From positions 203,450 to 267,449 of the forward strand of contig NZ_BMYY01000002.1 of the NCBI RefSeq assembly GCF_014652515.1: DNA of 64,000 nt. Direction: 5' to 3'. The stretch's first letter is position 1. The number at the start of each line of letters is the position of its first letter. Of the stretch, positions 9,629 through 18,523 are shown piece after piece. The position numbers were made by a program, and so were the translations under genes. The notes below the pieces were generated by a model. It ran no database searches and was not told the origin of the DNA. It saw only the letters and a list, made by a program, of their open reading frames with translations. This stretch comes from Bacterioplanes sanyensis. GTDB taxonomy: Bacteria; Pseudomonadota; Gammaproteobacteria; Pseudomonadales; Oceanobacteraceae.

Positions 9629-10390
9629 TCAGTCGCGGTCGGCTACTAAAGTGCTGTGACGGCTGTCGTATTCGAAAGTATCCCACTGCCAGTGATCAAA
9701 CAGCTCACTGAGTTGCGCGCTGCCAATCAGCTGGCTCATGCCCTGGTCAAAGCGTTGTGCCAGCAGCCTGCCGCGCTCTGTATCAGCAAAAGTAATATAA
9801 ACAGGGTGAGCGTCAACGGTAAACACGGACCATTGCTGTGGGTCTAACTCGCCTTGCTCAACCTCACCCCACAAGCTGTTGCGGGCATTGATGACGACGT
9901 CCAGATCGCCTTGTTTCAGGTGGTGTAATAATTGTTGCTGGTGGCGCAAGCGATGCGGACGTAGGCTTTCATCCTCAGCGCCATCAATGCGATAGCCTCG
10001 GACTTTACCAACATGCAGCCCTTTGAGTGCTTGCCATCCTTGCCACTGCAACTGGCCTTTACGGAACACCACGGAAATGACATCGCTATCGAGATGCCAT
10101 TCTGGCAAGACGAGGCCGTGCTCTTCAGCTTCGCGCTGATAAACACCCACGACGGCATCTGCCTGACGGTAACGTACTAGGCCCAGAGCGCGGGTGTAGG
10201 GAGCGGTTTCAGTTTTGACTTCAATGCCTTGTGGCTCGAACACGGCGCGTAGCATATCCCAGTACAAGCCAGTGCCATCGGTATGGGTGGCTTTGTCACG
10301 GTTTTCGGCAGTGATGTGGATAACGGCTGGTGTTTCTGACCAAGCCAAGTTGACCATGAGCAGTAAACTGATTAATGAAAATAAGCGCAT
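9629..10390 (-). CDS. Periplasmic solute-binding protein (SBP_bac_3-like)
   Basis: ATG at 10390 is preferred because AGGAG lies 7 bases upstream; it gives 253 residues beginning with a signal peptide (MRLFSLISLLLMVNLAWS). The body follows the amino-acid-binding-protein pattern: an ITAENRDKATHTDGTGLYWDM start, an APYTRALGLVRYRQADAVVG stretch, and a second lobe with LKGLHVGKVRGY and a GDLDVVINAR segment. Such proteins are usually the periplasmic receptors of ABC importers, but no permease or ATPase is adjacent, so it may be an orphan binding protein or a sensor-like protein. The ligand cannot be predicted. It is a single-gene unit between lipA and the DCC oxidoreductase, on the same strand as both. 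Confidence 0.75.
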   Translation of the reverse strand: MRLFSLISLLLMVNLAWSETPAVIHITAENRDKATHTDGTGLYWDMLRAVFEPQGIEVKTETAPYTRALGLVRYRQADAVVGVYQREAEEHGLVLPEWHLDSDVISVVFRKGQLQWQGWQALKGLHVGKVRGYRIDGAEDESLRPHRLRHQQQLLHHLKQGDLDVVINARNSLWGEVEQGELDPQQWSVFTVDAHPVYITFADTERGRLLAQRFDQGMSQLIGSAQLSELFDHWQWDTFEYDSRHSTLVADRD

Positions 10391-10522
10391 AGCCAAGCTC
10401 CTTTTTCGAGGCTCCCATCGGGATAGAGCTCCAGCGTAGCGCTAAAGGGAATTACTGACTTGGTCTGACTAGTGCAAACGTTGTAGGAAAACCTCCACAC
10501 ACACTGTGAGAAGGCCTGTTAT

Positions 10523-10915
10523 TCACAATTGACAGGAGTCACAACGTGACTGGCCAGTGAGTAGCCGGGAAATACGATGTCGATGGCGAGCAAAAAATAA
10601 ATAGCCAAGGTCTGCTAACCAGCGAATGCCCGGCCAGCGCAGTGGCGCAATCCAACGTCCTTTGCCCACTGCGCGCCAGCTAGCGTAGGTGGCATCTAGC
10701 CCAAAAAGGTAGCGCCCGTTTTCGTCAATGGCGGTAAGAATTTGGTTGGCGTGTTTGGCATCAATGTCGGGGAACTCTATGTTGAGTTCTGCGCTATGAA
10801 TATCTACCAAGCGCAGCTTGTTGTGTCGATCAAGCTGCTTTAAATAGCGCATTTCACGGGTACACAACGGGCAGCGACCATCAATAAAAACCGTCAGCGA
10901 GAGGGCCGAGTTCAT
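10523..10915 (-). CDS. DCC-family thiol-disulfide oxidoreductase (DUF393)
   Basis: A 130-residue protein with the DUF393 signature FIDGRCPLCTREM (C15, C18; the CPLC pair in a thioredoxin-like position), a central LFGLDATYASWRAVG segment, and a membrane-proximal C-terminal half ending in a CDSC pair. The family is named for its conserved DxxCxxC motif and is predicted to act in thiol-disulfide exchange; substrates are unknown. A GGAGG site lies 6 bases before the ATG. It is divergent from the V-type ATPase operon, sharing the 10916-11084 promoter region with it, though nothing shows a functional link. Confidence 0.85.
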   Translation of the reverse strand: MNSALSLTVFIDGRCPLCTREMRYLKQLDRHNKLRLVDIHSAELNIEFPDIDAKHANQILTAIDENGRYLFGLDATYASWRAVGKGRWIAPLRWPGIRWLADLGYLFFARHRHRISRLLTGQSRCDSCQL

Positions 10916-11084
10916 GCTAAACCTCCGGTATGAAAATGAGTGCCTGAAGGCGGCAGTGCTGTCCGCCTCAGCTATTTTACAGACGCGTTAAGCCGTTCCA
11001 AAGACTGACCTAACGCAATGACGCTGACAGATCAGCAATGCTATTGATGACGTCTGCAGAGCTTCTACGACCAGAGGACCGAAC

Positions 11085-12425
11085 ATGGGTTCAGCCAACA
11101 CCGCATATCACTCCATCACTGAACTGGTTGGCGACTTGGTGCGCTTAACGGTGCCGGTACCACCTGAAGGGCAGCCACCGCTGGTGCGACTGAATGATTT
11201 AGCCGTGGTACGGCAGGGCGATATTGTGCGGTTGGCACAGGTCATTGATGTGCGTGACCAGCAAGTTTCTATGCAGGTGTTCGACGGCACCAAAGGTCTG
11301 GCAACGGACGCCGAGGTTGCATTTCTGGGCCACCCCATGCAAGTGACGTTTTCCGACCATGTGCTGGGGCGTATTTTTAACGGCAAAGGTGAGCCGGCGG
11401 ATAACGGCCCTTCGCTGCAGTTTGATAGCAAGGTCGATATCGGTGGTCCGACGGTCAATCCGATGCGTCGAGTGCTGGCATCGCGCATGATTCGCACCAA
11501 TGTGCCCATGATCGATGTATTTAATTGTCTGGTAGAAAGCCAGAAAATTCCGATTTTTTCAGTGTCTGGCGAGCCCTATAACGCTTTTTTAGCGCGCATT
11601 GGCAACCAGGCGGATGCCGACATTGTTGTGTTTGGCGGCATGGGTTTGGGCTTTGATGATTTTTATTCGTTCCGCAAAAGTTTTGAAGACTCGGGTGCCT
11701 TTGCCCGCACGGTGATGTTTGTTAATCAGGCCTCGGATTCCATCGTTGAGCGCTTGCTGGTACCCGATATGGCGCTGGCAGTGGCCGAGCGCTTCGCGGT
11801 GGAAGAAGGCAAGCGCGTGTTGGTGCTGTTAACCGATATGACGGCCTATGCCGATGCACTAAAAGAAATCGGTATCGCCAATGAGCGGGTGCCGTCTAAC
11901 CGCGGCTATATGGGCGATTTATATTCGCAGTTGGCACGGCGCTACGAAAAAGCCTGTGATTACGCCAAAGGCGGTTCTGTCACGATTTTATCTGTGACCA
12001 CCATGCCAGGTAATGATGTTTCTCACCCGGTACCGGACAACACCGGCTATATCACCGAAGGCCAGTTTTATTTACACGATGGCGAGTTGGACCCGTTTGG
12101 CTCGCTATCGCGGCTGAAACAGCAGGTGATTGGTAAGCAAACCCGTGAGGATCATGGCCAAGTCATGAATACCATGATTCGCTTGTATTCCGGCGCTCGC
12201 GATGCCCAGCAAAAACAGGCCATGGCGTTTGAACTCAGCGATTACGATCAGCAGCTGTTGCGTTTTGGTGAGCAGTTTCGGCAGCACTTTATGTCGCTGG
12301 AGTCGGACATGACGCTGGAGCAAGCGTTAGATTTGGGCTGGCAAATCATGGCGCAGTGTTTTCGGCCAGAGCAGCTGCTGATGAAGCAGTCACTGATTCA
12401 GAAATATTACCCACAAGTGAGCTAA
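11085..12425 (+). CDS. ntpB: V-type ATP synthase subunit B (non-catalytic)
   Basis: A 446-residue homologue of V/A-type ATPase B subunits, which alternate with catalytic A subunits in the V1 hexamer. It has the beta-barrel N-terminus, the GRIFNGKGEPADNGP region and the SGEPYNAFLARIGNQA segment in place of a normal P-loop, as expected for the non-catalytic subunit. Further conserved blocks are LLVPDMALAVAERFAVEEG, LLTDMTAYADALKEI and VPSNRGYMGDLYSQLARRYEKA. It opens the operon: an AGAGG site precedes the ATG, and the next gene begins 2 bases after its stop. Placing B first is unusual compared with the chlamydial-type order in which E or A leads. Its length is normal for the family. Confidence 0.95.
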   Translation: MGSANTAYHSITELVGDLVRLTVPVPPEGQPPLVRLNDLAVVRQGDIVRLAQVIDVRDQQVSMQVFDGTKGLATDAEVAFLGHPMQVTFSDHVLGRIFNGKGEPADNGPSLQFDSKVDIGGPTVNPMRRVLASRMIRTNVPMIDVFNCLVESQKIPIFSVSGEPYNAFLARIGNQADADIVVFGGMGLGFDDFYSFRKSFEDSGAFARTVMFVNQASDSIVERLLVPDMALAVAERFAVEEGKRVLVLLTDMTAYADALKEIGIANERVPSNRGYMGDLYSQLARRYEKACDYAKGGSVTILSVTTMPGNDVSHPVPDNTGYITEGQFYLHDGELDPFGSLSRLKQQVIGKQTREDHGQVMNTMIRLYSGARDAQQKQAMAFELSDYDQQLLRFGEQFRQHFMSLESDMTLEQALDLGWQIMAQCFRPEQLLMKQSLIQKYYPQVS

Positions 12426-12427
12426 GC

Positions 12428-13030
12428 ATGGCACAGCTGCTGCTTTCTAAGGCCACCTTGCTGAAAGAACGCCGTCAGTTGGCGGCTTATCAGCGCTTTT
12501 TACCGTCGCTGGAAATGAAGCGCCAGCAACTCATGCTGGCGGTCAAAGCCAGCGAACAGCAGTTGCAACAGATGCAGCAGGAACTGGATCAAATCGGAGA
12601 TGTCATTGCCGATGATGTGCCCATGCTGGCCAACAAGGATATTCATCTGCAGCCATTGTTAACGGTCAAGAAAGTGCGTTACCAGCGTGAAAACATTGCT
12701 GGCGTTGCCATAGAGCGCGTCGCCGAGGTGCTGTTTGAGCAAACGCCGGTCTCTATGTTGTCACGACCACACTGGGTAGATGTGGTTCAGCAACGGCTGC
12801 AGCAGGCGATTGAGTGGCAGTTGCGCATCGATGCCGAGCAGCAAGTCTTGGCAGCACTGCAGGCGGCGCTCATCAAGGTGACGCAGCGCATGAACCTGTT
12901 CGACAAGGTGCTCATTCCCCAGAGCCAGAAAAACATTCGCCGCATTCAGATTTATCTGGATGACAAAGCCCGTGAAGCCGTCGTGACCTCAAAAATTGCC
13001 AAAAACAAACGCAAGGAGGCGGCCTTATGA
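12428..13030 (+). CDS. ntpD: V-type ATP synthase subunit D (central stalk)
   Basis: The start at 12428, 2 bases after the ntpB stop, gives a 200-residue subunit beginning MAQLLLSKATLLKERRQL, matching the N-terminal helix of V-ATPase D. The frame is open further upstream inside ntpB, but that extension is not homologous. The protein is almost all alpha-helical, with long coiled coils at both ends (residues about 10-65 and 130-190) flanking a less helical middle, as in the rotor shaft that turns within the A3B3 hexamer. Its ATG-TGA end overlaps ntpI by 4 bases, indicating translational coupling. Confidence 0.93.
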   Translation: MAQLLLSKATLLKERRQLAAYQRFLPSLEMKRQQLMLAVKASEQQLQQMQQELDQIGDVIADDVPMLANKDIHLQPLLTVKKVRYQRENIAGVAIERVAEVLFEQTPVSMLSRPHWVDVVQQRLQQAIEWQLRIDAEQQVLAALQAALIKVTQRMNLFDKVLIPQSQKNIRRIQIYLDDKAREAVVTSKIAKNKRKEAAL

Positions 13031-14844
13031 GCATTGCACGCTTCCGTAAAATCTTATTAGCTGGGCCGCTGTCTGAGCGTCAGCGACTGCTGCGCAGCTG
13101 GCAAGCGTTTGGCCGTTTGCACATCATCAGCCGCGATGGCAGTCAGGGCTTTGAGCGCCAGTTATCCCCACGCGATAAACGTGCTTACGAAGCCATGAAG
13201 CATTTGCAGCTCAGCGCTAATGCCCGTCGGCCGTTGCAACACTGGCCCAAAACCTTGCTGCAACAACACAATGTGGTCGAAGCGGCCAATCAGCTGGTGG
13301 ACGATGTCCTCGACAATGCCAATCAGATTCGCCAGGTCGGCGATGAGGCCGACAGTCTGCGTGAGCGCATTAACGCCTTGCGTCCGTGGGGCGATTTTCG
13401 CCTGCCGCCAGACAGCAGTGTGGATAAATTCCGACTGTGGTTTTATCGCTTGCCGGTCAACCAGCGTGATGCCCTTGATGAGTTAGAACTGCCCTGGCAA
13501 ATCGCAGGCCGCAGCAGTCGTTTTTATTATTTGATTGTGGTCAGCGCCACCGAGCCGCCGGTGGATTTACTGCCAGTACCACGAGAGCATTTGGGTTCAC
13601 GCTCGTTGCAACAGTTAGAACTGGAGCTGGAGGCCAGCGAAAGCCGCCTAGAAGATTTGCAACTGGAGCGTGAGCGCTTAACGCGTTTTCGAGAACTGCT
13701 GCGGCGCCATTTGGTCGCCGCCGACAACGAAGCCGTGTATCGCTATGTAATGGCGCAAACCGAGCAGCATCAGCAGCTGTTTTCCCTCAGTGCCTGGGTG
13801 CCGGAAGAGGCATTAGCCGAGCTAGACACCATGGCCACCGAGTTGGGCTTTGCTTGGAGCGCCGCCGACCCGCTACCAGAAGAGCAGCCGCCGACCTTGC
13901 TGCAGCCTGCCAAAGCGCTGCGTCCAGGTGCCATGCTGGCCAGTGTTTATCAGTTACCGGCCTATCGCAGCTGGGACCCGTCCGGGCATTTGTATCTGTC
14001 GTTTGTGCTGTTTTTCGCCATGATTTTATCCGACGCAGGCTACAGCTTGGTGCTGTTACTGGCATTAGGGGTGTTTTGGCGCTCGCTGGGGCGCAATGAT
14101 TCTGGACGCACCCTGCGACAGCTGATGGTATCGCTGCTGGGTGGGGCTTTGTGCTGGGGCGTCGCTGCCGGCAGCTACCTGGGCTATGACATTGCTCAAG
14201 TGGCACCAGACTATTGGCTGGCGGGGTTAAAGGTGATCGACCTTAGCAACTACGACGCCATGATGAAGATTTCTGTGATTGCCGGTGTTGGCCATGTCAT
14301 TGTTGCCAACTTAAGCCTAGCTTGGGCGCGGCGGCGACAATGGTCGCAAGTGGTCACCCGCCTAGCTTGGGTCGTTATGACGGCGGCCGGTTTGGGCGCT
14401 TGGTTGTTGCCAGCGCAGCAAACGCACATGTTGATACTGGCTGGCGTCGCCGCAGCCGCCATTTTGCTGTTTGCCGCCTGGCCTTCGCAAGGGGGTTTAA
14501 AACAGCGCGCCATCTCACTGGGCAAGGGCGCATTGGCATTGGCCAACGTCACCAAATTATTTGGTGATGTATTGAGCTACATGCGCTTGTTTGCTCTGGG
14601 GTTAGCCAGTGCCTCGCTGGGTTTGACCTTTAATGATTTGGCCGCCGGTGCGGCAGCCTCCAGCCCGGGCGTCGGCATTGTCAGTGCGGCGCTGATCTTT
14701 TTGTTGGGGCACAGCATTAACTTGGCGTTGGCCATTATGAGCGGTGTGGTGCATGGCCTGCGGCTTAACTTTATCGAATTTTATAACTGGGGCGAGCCGG
14801 GCGAAGGCTACGCCTATCAGCCCTTCCGGTTGCGGGAAAATTAA
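13027..14844 (+). CDS. ntpI: V-type ATP synthase subunit I (membrane stator, a subunit)
   Basis: A 605-residue protein. The N-terminal half (1-300) is soluble and helical, with a coiled coil near residues 190-230; the C-terminal half has about seven membrane spans. The essential arginine region LSYMRLFALGLASASLG lies in the penultimate membrane block, followed by LGHSINLALAIMSGVVHGLR and the usual C-terminal NFIEFYNW motif. This subunit forms the ion half-channels against the K ring. It is shorter than many a/I subunits (about 640-660) but lies within the range of chlamydial-type enzymes. The start overlaps the D stop by 4 bases. Confidence 0.94.
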   Translation: MSIARFRKILLAGPLSERQRLLRSWQAFGRLHIISRDGSQGFERQLSPRDKRAYEAMKHLQLSANARRPLQHWPKTLLQQHNVVEAANQLVDDVLDNANQIRQVGDEADSLRERINALRPWGDFRLPPDSSVDKFRLWFYRLPVNQRDALDELELPWQIAGRSSRFYYLIVVSATEPPVDLLPVPREHLGSRSLQQLELELEASESRLEDLQLERERLTRFRELLRRHLVAADNEAVYRYVMAQTEQHQQLFSLSAWVPEEALAELDTMATELGFAWSAADPLPEEQPPTLLQPAKALRPGAMLASVYQLPAYRSWDPSGHLYLSFVLFFAMILSDAGYSLVLLLALGVFWRSLGRNDSGRTLRQLMVSLLGGALCWGVAAGSYLGYDIAQVAPDYWLAGLKVIDLSNYDAMMKISVIAGVGHVIVANLSLAWARRRQWSQVVTRLAWVVMTAAGLGAWLLPAQQTHMLILAGVAAAAILLFAAWPSQGGLKQRAISLGKGALALANVTKLFGDVLSYMRLFALGLASASLGLTFNDLAAGAAASSPGVGIVSAALIFLLGHSINLALAIMSGVVHGLRLNFIEFYNWGEPGEGYAYQPFRLREN

Positions 14845-14855
14845 GGAGCAAGCAG

Positions 14856-15308
14856 ATGAATGAATGGGTATTAGCGCTGGGTTGGTTGGGCATTTTTGCT
14901 CCAGTGGCGCTGGGGTCAATTGGCAGTGTGATTGGCTGTGCGCTGGCCGGACAAGCGGCCATTGGTGCGATGATGCAAACTGATTCCGGTTACGGGCGTT
15001 TTATTGGCCTGTCGGTGTTGCCATCCTCGTTTGTGATTTACGGCATTGTGTTGATGTTTACCTTACAGCGCCCTGTTGTGGTGGAGAACTCTGGCGGCTT
15101 GTTTGGCATCGGTGTGTTGGCAGGCCTCGCTCTGTTGATGACAGGGCTATGGCAAGGCCGTGCCTGCGCTTCGGCCATCAATGCGTCGAAAGAAAAACCA
15201 GAAATTTTTGCTTTAACCATCGCTCCAGCAGCCATTGTTGAAGGCTTTGGGGTGTTCGTCTTTATCTTTGCCTTGGTGCTGTCCGGTGGCTTGGGAGGTG
15301 GTGCATGA
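14856..15308 (+). CDS. ntpK: V-type ATP synthase subunit K (proteolipid rotor ring)
   Basis: A 150-residue, four-helix proteolipid made of two hairpins. The ion-carrying glutamate is E129 (AIVEGFG) in the last helix, and Q100 (GLWQGRA) occupies the position of Enterococcus hirae Gln110. The segment equivalent to E. hirae LPGTQG is LPSSFV at residues 55-60, so Thr64 becomes Ser and the sodium ligand Gln65 becomes Phe. The ETY motif of the sodium enzyme is EGF. The incomplete sodium signature suggests proton coupling or altered selectivity; this is inference. The AAGGAGC site fits, and the stop overlaps the start of ntpE by 4 bases. Confidence 0.93.
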   Translation: MNEWVLALGWLGIFAPVALGSIGSVIGCALAGQAAIGAMMQTDSGYGRFIGLSVLPSSFVIYGIVLMFTLQRPVVVENSGGLFGIGVLAGLALLMTGLWQGRACASAINASKEKPEIFALTIAPAAIVEGFGVFVFIFALVLSGGLGGGA

Positions 15309-16006
15309 GTTCACACGACCCAGAAGTCATTTCATCTGGCATTGATGCTCTGGTTCAGCGTTTGCAAAGCGACGGTTTAGAAGCCGGTCAGCGTCAAGCA
15401 GACGATATTATTGCTAAAGCCGAGGCCGAAGCCGAGGCCATTCGTAGCAAAGCTCAGCAACAGGCGGAGCAGTTACTCGAACAGGCGCGTCGCACCATGG
15501 CCACAGAGCGCCAGGCGGCGGAGGATGCCTTGCAAGTGGCGTTTCGCGATCTGGTGCTGGATATGAAAAATCGCCTATTGATGCGCTTATCTGAGACTTT
15601 TGAGCATCAGGTGCACGACGCCATGCAACAACCTGAGTTGCTGCAAAACCTGATTCGTGAAGCCGTCATTGCCATCGCCGCGCCAGCGCCCCTGAAGTCT
15701 GAGCAGTCACTGACCGTGCTGGTGCCAGACGCACTGCTCAATGTGCAGGAAATTCGTCAGGACCCAGGTAAGGCCACCGAAGGGCCGCTGGCCGAGCTGG
15801 CGTTTGCGCTGCGCGAAGAAGTGTTAAAGGACGGCATTCAATTTCGCCCGCTAAGCAAAGGCGGGCGGGTGGCCGAAGGTGGCTTTCGGGTTGCCAGCGA
15901 GCAAGGCCAGGTGCAAATCGATATTTCCGACAAAGCCATTGCTGAGCTGCTGCTGTCCTATTTGCAGCCACGCTTTCAGGCCATGTTGGACGGTGTAATT
16001 CGCTGA
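15305..16006 (+). CDS. ntpE: V-type ATP synthase subunit E (peripheral stalk)
   Basis: A 233-residue subunit with a long N-terminal coiled coil rich in Ala, Glu and Gln (residues about 25-80) and a globular C-terminal half, the architecture of the E peripheral-stalk subunit. No separate G/H subunit gene, which normally pairs with E, is present, as in chlamydial and spirochaetal operons. It is coupled at both ends: 4-base overlap with ntpK and a TGATG junction with the following gene. Confidence 0.9.
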   Translation: MSSHDPEVISSGIDALVQRLQSDGLEAGQRQADDIIAKAEAEAEAIRSKAQQQAEQLLEQARRTMATERQAAEDALQVAFRDLVLDMKNRLLMRLSETFEHQVHDAMQQPELLQNLIREAVIAIAAPAPLKSEQSLTVLVPDALLNVQEIRQDPGKATEGPLAELAFALREEVLKDGIQFRPLSKGGRVAEGGFRVASEQGQVQIDISDKAIAELLLSYLQPRFQAMLDGVIR

Positions 16007-16695
16007 TGTTAGCCACCGACCCCTACGTCGCTTTAATCAGCAGCCTGCCGCGTCACGATGTGCTGTTTGATGAGCAGCAAACGCCGTTATCACGCATCAA
16101 GCTCAATCAGCGTTTGCTCATGCTTACGGATCATCACCGTGAGCAGTTACAGCGGGTTGAGCAGGTGTTGCATTGGGACACCTGGCCGGCAGCCATGCCA
16201 CACAGCGAGGTAGTACAGCGCATTCGCCAGCACATGCTGTATATCGAAGATGCCGATGTGCGCGAGCTGATTCATGAAAAGCTCGATTTACGCACCTTGG
16301 TGGGGGCGCTGCGCTATCGCTTGCGTGAGCCATCGCAGCCACCGCAAGGCGATTGGGCGGTGAGCCGCTATCGCGATGTGATTGTGCGTCATTGGCACGA
16401 GGATGATTTTCACCTCAGTCAGGCGTTTCCTTGGCTGAGCGAAGCGCTGGCGCTGATGCGCCAACAACACACGTTAAAGCTGGAGCAGCTGATCATGCGT
16501 CAGGCTTGGCAAACTCTGCACCGTCATCAACCGGAGCAGGAGTTTGGCTTTATGGCGGTAGTGCTGTATGTGATGAAATGGCACTTGGTCGAGCGCTGGA
16601 ATCGCCGCGATGGTGACATTGCCCGGCAACGTTTTAATCAGTTAATCCGCTCCACTCTCAAGAGCGCAGGAAATACAGCCCATGAACATGAATGA
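16006..16695 (+). CDS. DUF2764-like V-ATPase operon protein, candidate subunit C replacement
   Basis: A 229-residue, mainly helical soluble protein. The N-terminus (VALISSLPRHD, then PLSRIKLNQRL) resembles the ISSLP start of DUF2764 proteins encoded between E and A in chlamydial and spirochaetal V-ATPase operons, where they sit in place of the normal C (d) subunit. The position here, between ntpE and ntpA, is the same. By that analogy it would be the socket linking rotor shaft and K ring, but this is inferred from position and weak similarity. The first base of its ATG is shared with the ntpE stop, and its last 14 bases overlap ntpA. Confidence 0.75.
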   Translation: MLATDPYVALISSLPRHDVLFDEQQTPLSRIKLNQRLLMLTDHHREQLQRVEQVLHWDTWPAAMPHSEVVQRIRQHMLYIEDADVRELIHEKLDLRTLVGALRYRLREPSQPPQGDWAVSRYRDVIVRHWHEDDFHLSQAFPWLSEALALMRQQHTLKLEQLIMRQAWQTLHRHQPEQEFGFMAVVLYVMKWHLVERWNRRDGDIARQRFNQLIRSTLKSAGNTAHEHE

Positions 16696-18523
16696 CAACG
16701 CCAGTGCCCGCGTGGTGGCGGTGCAAGATGACCTAGTCACCATCGAAGCCATGGCCGTCGATGAGCAATATCGGCCATTGATGAAAAACGAAGTGGTCTA
16801 CATTTTGCCAACCCGCTTGGCCGGTGATCGTCAGGAGTGGTTAAAAGCGGAAGTGCTACGGGTTAATGGTCGCCGCGCTGATGCTCAGGTGTACGAAAGC
16901 ACCGGCGGCGTCGGCGTCGGTGATCCGGTGGTGCAAAGTGCCGATATGCTGTCGGCCGATTTGGGCCCGGGCCTGTTGGGTATGGTCTATGACGGCTTGC
17001 AAAACCCATTGGAGCTGTTGGCCGTGCAGCACGGCACCTTTTTACCGCGGGGCGTCGATTTGCCGGCCCTAGATGAAGAAAAGCTGTGGCCGTTTAAACC
17101 GTGTCGCAAAGAAGGCGACCGGGTGCGGGCGGGTGACGTGATCGGCAGTGTGGCCGAGGGGCGTTTTCGTCACAGCATCATGGTGCCGTTTGATCTCAAC
17201 AGCGATTGGACCATCGACTGGATTATGGAAGGCAGCTTTACTGTGGTCGACAGCGTAGCTCAGGTCTCTAATGGCCAGCAACAGCGGCAGATCCATATGC
17301 GCCAGCGCTGGCCGATTCGCCAACCGATTAGCCGCGCCTTGCTGGCTCAAGGCCAGGCCGAGCGGCAATACCCAAGTGTGCCGTTATCGACCACCATGCG
17401 TTTGATCGACACGTTTTTTCCCATCGCTAAAGGCGGCACCGGCTGTATTCCTGGGCCGTTTGGCGCCGGTAAAACCGTGCTGCAAGGCTTGATTGCTCGC
17501 TACTCGGATGTCGATATTGTCATCGTGGTGGCCTGTGGTGAGCGTGCAGGTGAAGTGGTGGAAACCATTCAGGAGTTTCCCAATATGCCGGACCCGAAAA
17601 CCGGCGGCACCTTGATGGATCGCACCATTATTTTGTGCAACACCTCGTCAATGCCAGTGGCAGCCCGTGAGGCCTCGATTTATATGGGCATTACCCTGGC
17701 CGAGTATTACCAGAGCATGGGCTACGACGTGTTATTGATCGCCGACTCTACCTCGCGCTGGGCACAGGCGATGCGTGAAACTTCTGGCCGGTTGGAGGAA
17801 ATCCCAGGCGAGGAGGCCTTTCCGGCTTATCTCGACTCTGCCATCAAAAATGTTTACGAGCGCGCTGGCGTCTTGCAACGCTACGACGATCAGCAAACCA
17901 CTGGCACCTTTACCATGATCGGCACGGTGTCGCCGGCGGGCGGTAACTTTGAAGAGCCGGTCACGCAATCGACCTTAGGCACGGTGAAAACCTTTTTGGG
18001 CTTGTCCGCCGAACGTGCTTACAAGCGCTTTTATCCGGCGGTGGACCCTTTGCTGTCCTGGTCGCGCTACTTGCAGCAACTCAAGCCCTGGTTTGATGAC
18101 AACCTAGATCCGCACTGGACCGAGCGAGTGGCGCAGTTGCAGTCCTTGCTGGAAAAGGGCGAAGAAATTAATCGCATGATGCAGGTGACTGGCGAAGAGG
18201 GCGTCACCCGCGACGACTTTATCATCAGCCAAAAAGCACAGCTGTTAGATATGGTGTACTTGCAGCAAGACGCCTTTGATGACGTGGATGTCTCCGTGCC
18301 AATGGAACGTCAGCAGGCGCTGTTAGGGTTGATCGAAGCCGTGGTGGAGCACCAACCAGCGGCTGACGGCGATGCCGACGACAAGGCCTCGGTGCGTGAC
18401 TTCTACACTCGCCTCACCGGCCTGTTGAAAAACCTTAACTACGCCAGTTGGGGCAGCAGCGATTATCAGTCACTGCTGTCTCAAGTGCAGCAAATGCTGC
18501 AGTCTGGGCCGGCTCACAACTGA
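16682..18523 (+). CDS. ntpA: V-type ATP synthase subunit A (catalytic)
   Basis: A 613-residue catalytic subunit. The Walker A motif GPFGAGKT is at residues 258-265, followed by VVACGERAGEVVE, the DVLLIADSTSRWAQAMRE Walker B block and the EEIPGEEAFPAYLDS segment. It also has the non-homologous insertion typical of A subunits. The start ATG at 16682 (a second in-frame ATG follows at 16688) lies inside the end of the preceding gene. It is the last gene of the operon and its stop overlaps the convergent astE by 10 bases, so no separate terminator exists between them. Having A last while B is first is the unusual point of this operon. Confidence 0.96.
   Translation: MNMNDNASARVVAVQDDLVTIEAMAVDEQYRPLMKNEVVYILPTRLAGDRQEWLKAEVLRVNGRRADAQVYESTGGVGVGDPVVQSADMLSADLGPGLLGMVYDGLQNPLELLAVQHGTFLPRGVDLPALDEEKLWPFKPCRKEGDRVRAGDVIGSVAEGRFRHSIMVPFDLNSDWTIDWIMEGSFTVVDSVAQVSNGQQQRQIHMRQRWPIRQPISRALLAQGQAERQYPSVPLSTTMRLIDTFFPIAKGGTGCIPGPFGAGKTVLQGLIARYSDVDIVIVVACGERAGEVVETIQEFPNMPDPKTGGTLMDRTIILCNTSSMPVAAREASIYMGITLAEYYQSMGYDVLLIADSTSRWAQAMRETSGRLEEIPGEEAFPAYLDSAIKNVYERAGVLQRYDDQQTTGTFTMIGTVSPAGGNFEEPVTQSTLGTVKTFLGLSAERAYKRFYPAVDPLLSWSRYLQQLKPWFDDNLDPHWTERVAQLQSLLEKGEEINRMMQVTGEEGVTRDDFIISQKAQLLDMVYLQQDAFDDVDVSVPMERQQALLGLIEAVVEHQPAADGDADDKASVRDFYTRLTGLLKNLNYASWGSSDYQSLLSQVQQMLQSGPAHN

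Noticed and set aside
12356-12427. An earlier start for ntpD inside ntpB
   Set aside because: The added residues have no similarity to D subunits, and ATG at 12428 gives the standard N-terminus 2 bases after ntpB.
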